Virus record (IMG/VR): IMGVR_UViG_3300046003_004866
Location: 1-24,844 of that record
Strand: one strand, 5' to 3'
Length of the DNA stretch: 24,844 nt
DNA from: a virus
The translations under genes and the position numbers were made by a program. Below are positions 24,442 through 24,844 of this stretch, one piece after another (position 1 is the first letter of the stretch; every line of letters starts with the position of its first letter). The notes below the pieces were generated by a model, which did not search any database, was not told the origin of the DNA, and was given only the letters and a program-made list of their open reading frames with translations.

Positions 24442-24844
24442 CTACGATTCACAACTCACACACTCATTAATATTTCTTGCAAATGATTGTGCTGAACTTT
24501 GGCTAAACTGATAGTAAAGCGTCTTAACCCCCTCTTCATGAGCATATAGATATAATTGATTTATATCCTTTGCTGGAACTGATGGATGTATCATCAAATT
24601 TAATGACTGTGATTGGTCAATAAATTTTTGCCTCTGTGCTGCTTGTAATATCAATTCTTTTGGTGATATTTCAATAAATGATTTAAATACCTCTTTTGTG
24701 GGGAAATCCAAATGCTGAACCGATCCATCTTTCTTCAAAATACTCTCCCAGGTTTCTGGTGTATTTAAACCATACTTATCCAATTCAATTTCCAAAAATG
24801 GATTCTTATAAATTGTTTTTGATTTTGCCAAATCTTTAATAAAA
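24442..24844 (-). CDS. nrdA: Class I ribonucleotide reductase large subunit, C-terminal part
   Basis: The frame is open through the window end, so only about the last 134 residues are seen; an apparent start at 24831 is an in-frame TTG (Leu). The enzyme reduces ribonucleoside diphosphates to deoxy forms for phage DNA synthesis. Recognisable segments are RQKFIDQSQSLNLMI, followed by PSVPAKDINQLYLYAHEEG and VKTLYYQ. The Tyr-Tyr pair matches the radical-transfer tyrosines (Y730/Y731 of E. coli NrdA). The C-terminal tail ends ECVSCES with a CxxC pair, as expected for the flexible thiol shuttle. The stop is TAG. The gene is not part of the structural operon; the hairpin at 24381-24419 ends its transcription. 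Confidence 0.93.
   Translation of the reverse strand, partial: FIKDLAKSKTIYKNPFLEIELDKYGLNTPETWESILKKDGSVQHLDFPTKEVFKSFIEISPKELILQAAQRQKFIDQSQSLNLMIHPSVPAKDINQLYLYAHEEGVKTLYYQFSQSSAQSFARNINECVSCES

Noticed and set aside
24442-24444. TAG stop as a sign of an alternative genetic code
   Set aside because: NrdA ends normally at this TAG with the expected C-terminal CxxC tail, and a TGA follows soon after. No long gene needs TAG read-through.

Overview
The window is AT-rich DNA from a tailed phage with a contractile tail, related to the T4/P2 baseplate world, whose host is probably a member of the Bacteroidota. The phage assignment rests on a W/gp25-like baseplate protein followed directly by a gp6/J-like wedge protein, a gpI-like segment in a later protein, collagen-like fibres and a class I ribonucleotide reductase end. 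The host inference rests on modules typical of Bacteroidota surface proteins (SprB-type repeats, a FISUMP domain) and on A-rich leaders that mostly lack Shine-Dalgarno sequences. The standard code fits: TAA, TGA and one TAG are all used as stops. I cannot name the phage.

Layout, right to left because nearly everything is on the minus strand. At 24442-24844 is the C-terminal end of nrdA (minus, cut by the window end). It converges on a small plus-strand gene (24099-24359), with a bidirectional terminator between them. The structural locus then runs leftward. First are gp25 and gp6. Next come a 1,700-residue structural protein with an internal membrane-like block, and the 553-, 186-, 301- (FISUMP), 196- and 343-residue proteins. 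Then follow the 297-, 988- (gpI-like), 729- (SprB-like repeats), 183- and 481-residue proteins. Last are an 835-residue collagen/C1q-like fibre and a collagen-like fibre gene cut by position 1. Genes within a unit overlap by 1-14 bases or are spaced by only a few bases, so translation is probably coupled.

The genes appear to build the baseplate and an unusually varied set of receptor-binding or decorating proteins: Thr-Pro stalks, Gly-Thr-Ser collagen-like stalks, C1q-like, FISUMP (C-type-lectin-like), PKD-like and SprB-like domains. None of these proteins shows a signal peptide at its start, which fits virion assembly rather than secretion by the host.

Six transcription-unit starts on both strands each carry TATTTATA or a one- or two-base variant 11-21 bases before the start codon, a candidate phage promoter element. 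Its orientation is the reverse complement of the T4 late promoter consensus. No stretch longer than 300 bases lacks a gene. I saw no tRNA gene, CRISPR array, insertion sequence or integrase.
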